From VFZN01 sp963709325 (GTDB lineage Bacteria > Acidobacteriota > Vicinamibacteria > Vicinamibacterales > UBA2999): 64,000 nucleotides of DNA. Below the pieces are notes generated by a model, which was given only the letters and a program-made list of their open reading frames with translations, was not told the DNA's origin and searched no databases. This document shows positions 62,309 through 64,000 of the stretch, piece after piece (within the stretch, counting starts at the first letter, position 1; each line of letters starts with the position of its first letter). The translations under genes and the position numbers were made by a program. The stretch spans positions 3,534,001 to 3,598,000 of the forward strand of contig CAVPVV010000003.1 in NCBI GenBank assembly GCA_963709325.1, written 5' to 3'.

Positions 62309-62336
62309 CGTCGTGTACGGAATTCCGTCCGTTGCG

Positions 62337-63041
62337 TCAGGCAGTGTCGGCGGCGATGGCTTCGGCGGCGGCGCGTGGATCCGAGGCGGCGGTGATCGGC
62401 CGGCCGATCACCAGGTAGGTGGCCCCGGCCGCGACCGCCTCCCTGGGCGTGAGCGTGCGCGCCTGATCGTCCTTGCCTGCCTGGCCGGCCGGCCGGATGC
62501 CGGGCGTCACGACAACGAACTGCGGACCACAGGCCTTCCTGATCGCCGCAATCTCCAGCGGCGAGGCGACCACGCCGTCGAGCCCCGCTCGCTCGGCCAG
62601 GGTCGCGAGATGGACCACCTGTTCCATCACCGGCCGCGCCGTGCCGACTTCGGCCAGCGCGGCTTCGTCCATGCTGGTGAGCACGGTGACGCCGATGACG
62701 AGCGGGCGCTCGGCCCCGGTCTTTGCGGCGGTGGTCCGCGCGGCATCGGCAGCGGCGCGCATCATCGCGGAACCACCCGAGGCGTGGATATTCACCATCC
62801 ACGCGCCCGTGGCGATCGCAGACGAGATCGCGCCCGCGACGGTATTCGGAATGTCGTGGAACTTCAGGTCGAGAAAGACCCGGTCGCCCTTCGAGGTGAG
62901 GGCGCGAACGATGCCCGGTCCCTCGGCTGTGAAGAGTTGCTTGCCGATCTTGTATCCGGCTACGGAACCGCGCAGGGTATCGGCGAGCGCCAGCGCCTTC
63001 GCCGCCGAATCGACGTCGAGGGCGACCAGAATCCGGTTCAC
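62337..63041 (-). CDS. pyrF: Orotidine 5'-phosphate decarboxylase
   Basis: Last step of UMP synthesis. The 234-residue TIM-barrel protein starts NRILVALDVDS and holds the catalytic DLKFHDIPNT (Lys and Asp pair), GVTVLTSMD, VTPGIRP and the phosphate-binding YLVIGRPIT. This is the short bacterial type. GTG at 63041 forms a GTGA overlap with the pyrD stop; a longer frame upstream is shadow of pyrD. Co-transcribed with pyrD and pyrK. Confidence 0.95.
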   Translation of the reverse strand: MNRILVALDVDSAAKALALADTLRGSVAGYKIGKQLFTAEGPGIVRALTSKGDRVFLDLKFHDIPNTVAGAISSAIATGAWMVNIHASGGSAMMRAAADAARTTAAKTGAERPLVIGVTVLTSMDEAALAEVGTARPVMEQVVHLATLAERAGLDGVVASPLEIAAIRKACGPQFVVVTPGIRPAGQAGKDDQARTLTPREAVAAGATYLVIGRPITAASDPRAAAEAIAADTA

Positions 63042-63976
63042 GCGTGCACCGCCTTCGGTGGCGTTGGATCGAAGGCGCCGATCAGGTCCGACAGCCGCTC
63101 GACCCTGTGGCGCTCCATGTACTCCTCCAGGCCGGTCAGCACCTTCGTCCAGACGAACGGGTCGACGAAGTTCTGGGTGCCGATCTGGACGGCGGTGGCG
63201 CCGGCGAGCATGAACTCGAGGGCGTCGCGCGCATTGGTGATGCCACCCATCCCGATGATCGGGATCTTCACTTCCTGGGCACATTCCCAGACCATCCTGA
63301 CCGCGATCGGCCGGATCGCGGGACCGCTCAGGCCGCCCAGCACGTTGGTAATTGTCGGCCTCCGGGTCTCGACATCGATGGCCATCGCCAGGAAGGTATT
63401 GACCAGCGACACGGCGTCGGCGCCGGAGTCCTCGGCCGCGCGGGCGAACGAGGCCACGTCGGTGACATTGGGCGTCAGCTTCGGGATGACCGGCAGGTGA
63501 GTGGCCTTCCTCACCGCGCCGACGACCGCACCGGTGCCAACCAGGCTGCAGCCGAACTGGATGCCGCCCTCCTTGATATTCGGGCACGAGATGTTCAGCT
63601 CGATCGCGGCGACGCCGCCGGCGTCGGTCAGCACCTTCGTGACCTCGACATACTCGTCGATCGTGGTACCGCAGACGTTGACGAACACCCGCGCGCCGCG
63701 CTCGCGAAGCAGCGGCAGCCTCTCCTTGACGAAGCGGTGCACGCCGATGCCCTGCAGGCCGATGGCGTTGATCATGCCGGCCGGCGTCTCGATGATGCGC
63801 GGAGGGGGGTGCCCTTCGCGCTCGGTCATGAAAAGCCCCTTCACGCAGACGCCGCCGAGCGACGAGAGGTCGACGACGTTCTCGTACTCGAGACCGTAGC
63901 CGAAGCAGCCGCTTGCCGCGATCAGCGGATTGGGAAGGTGGAGCGATCCGACTCGGACGGAAAGGTCGCGTGGCAT
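63038..63976 (-). CDS. pyrD: Dihydroorotate dehydrogenase B, catalytic subunit
   Basis: FMN-containing oxidoreductase converting dihydroorotate to orotate. The 312-residue class 1B protein has PLIAASGCFGYG, KGLFMTEREGHPPPR, AIELNISCPN with the catalytic Cys, IPKLTPNVTD, and IGMGGITNARDALEFMLAGATAVQIGT for FMN. Class 1B partners with PyrK, whose end appears just upstream, and uses NAD. The ATG at 63976 has a plausible GA-rich site before it. Confidence 0.96.
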   Translation of the reverse strand: MPRDLSVRVGSLHLPNPLIAASGCFGYGLEYENVVDLSSLGGVCVKGLFMTEREGHPPPRIIETPAGMINAIGLQGIGVHRFVKERLPLLRERGARVFVNVCGTTIDEYVEVTKVLTDAGGVAAIELNISCPNIKEGGIQFGCSLVGTGAVVGAVRKATHLPVIPKLTPNVTDVASFARAAEDSGADAVSLVNTFLAMAIDVETRRPTITNVLGGLSGPAIRPIAVRMVWECAQEVKIPIIGMGGITNARDALEFMLAGATAVQIGTQNFVDPFVWTKVLTGLEEYMERHRVERLSDLIGAFDPTPPKAVHA

Positions 63977-63981
63977 GTCGA

Positions 63982-64000
63982 TCAGTCCCAGACGATCTCG
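63982..64000 (-). CDS. pyrK: C-terminus of upstream gene, probably pyrK
   Basis: Only five codons and the stop are in the window: E-I-V-W-D then TGA, ending six bases before the pyrD start. PyrK (the iron-sulfur flavin electron-transfer subunit of class 1B dehydrogenase) often ends in a similar V-W-acidic tail and precedes pyrD. The call rests on context and this short tail. Confidence 0.45.

Overview
Organism. The window is GC-rich, gene-dense DNA from a Gram-negative (diderm) bacterium: lipoproteins, a Pal/OmpA-type lipoprotein, Tat-exported enzymes and a TlpA/DsbD-type periplasmic redox pair are present. The gene mix (DUF1592-type cytochrome protein + DUF1552 Tat protein + ankyrin protein, DUF6311 membrane protein, Gld-like ABC exporter with a DUF4340 protein, a microcompartment locus with three pentamer genes) fits soil Acidobacteriota, perhaps Vicinamibacteria. 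That placement is an inference from gene content; no rRNA is present.

Layout. 1-4.4 kb: end of ruvB, fabH, two tandem GNAT acetyltransferases, queA. 4.4-8.9 kb: a deoxyhypusine-synthase-like protein, then a DUF6311 membrane protein, a GT2 polyprenyl-type glycosyltransferase and a methyltransferase; the last two each carry a one-base frameshift. 8.9-13.2 kb: a CAU-anticodon tRNA, tilS, ftsH, folP. 13.2-15.2 kb: a possible poly-cysteine leader peptide and terminator, a TlpA-like thioredoxin protein, a lone DsbD-N-like domain, and tRNA-Cys. 15.6-20.8 kb: the cdaA-ybbR-glmM operon, pdxJ, a hydrolase, a TPR protein and a small zinc-ribbon membrane protein. 20.8-24.1 kb: a compact bacterial microcompartment (BMC) locus: class II aldolase with a C-terminal encapsulation-like helix, one hexamer gene, three pentamer genes, a 75-residue protein joining an encapsulation-like helix to a Cys/His cluster, and a 2-hydroxyacid dehydrogenase. 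24.1-34.1 kb: nth, a secreted cyclophilin, a DUF72 protein, queE-queC, an orphan histidine kinase, an AlaX-type editing protein, an SDR, an aldehyde dehydrogenase and a YeiH transporter. 34.2-41.4 kb: DUF1592/DUF1552/ankyrin trio, then a divergent TIM-barrel isomerase and cupin, and a 56-residue zinc-ribbon gene. 41.6-53.2 kb: GH9 glucanase, a secreted hypothetical, a five-gene leftward operon (ABC ATPase, permease, GldG-like, DUF4340, PBP4-type carboxypeptidase), and a penicillin-acylase-family hydrolase. 53.3-55.6 kb: an ArsR/SmtB repressor with its operator and a metal P-type ATPase. 55.8-64 kb: a beta-propeller protein, a receiver-PilZ protein, a LysW-like acidic protein overlapping a LarE-like gene, a large membrane protein, Pal-like lipoprotein, and pyrF-pyrD-pyrK reading leftward.

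How it fits together. Most of the window is housekeeping (cell wall and c-di-AMP, queuosine, folate, pyridoxal phosphate, pyrimidine). The accessory highlights are the minimal BMC locus, the cysteine-themed segment at 13.2-15.2 kb, the LysW-like/LarE pair, and several families of short intergenic repeats that sit directly against stop codons.
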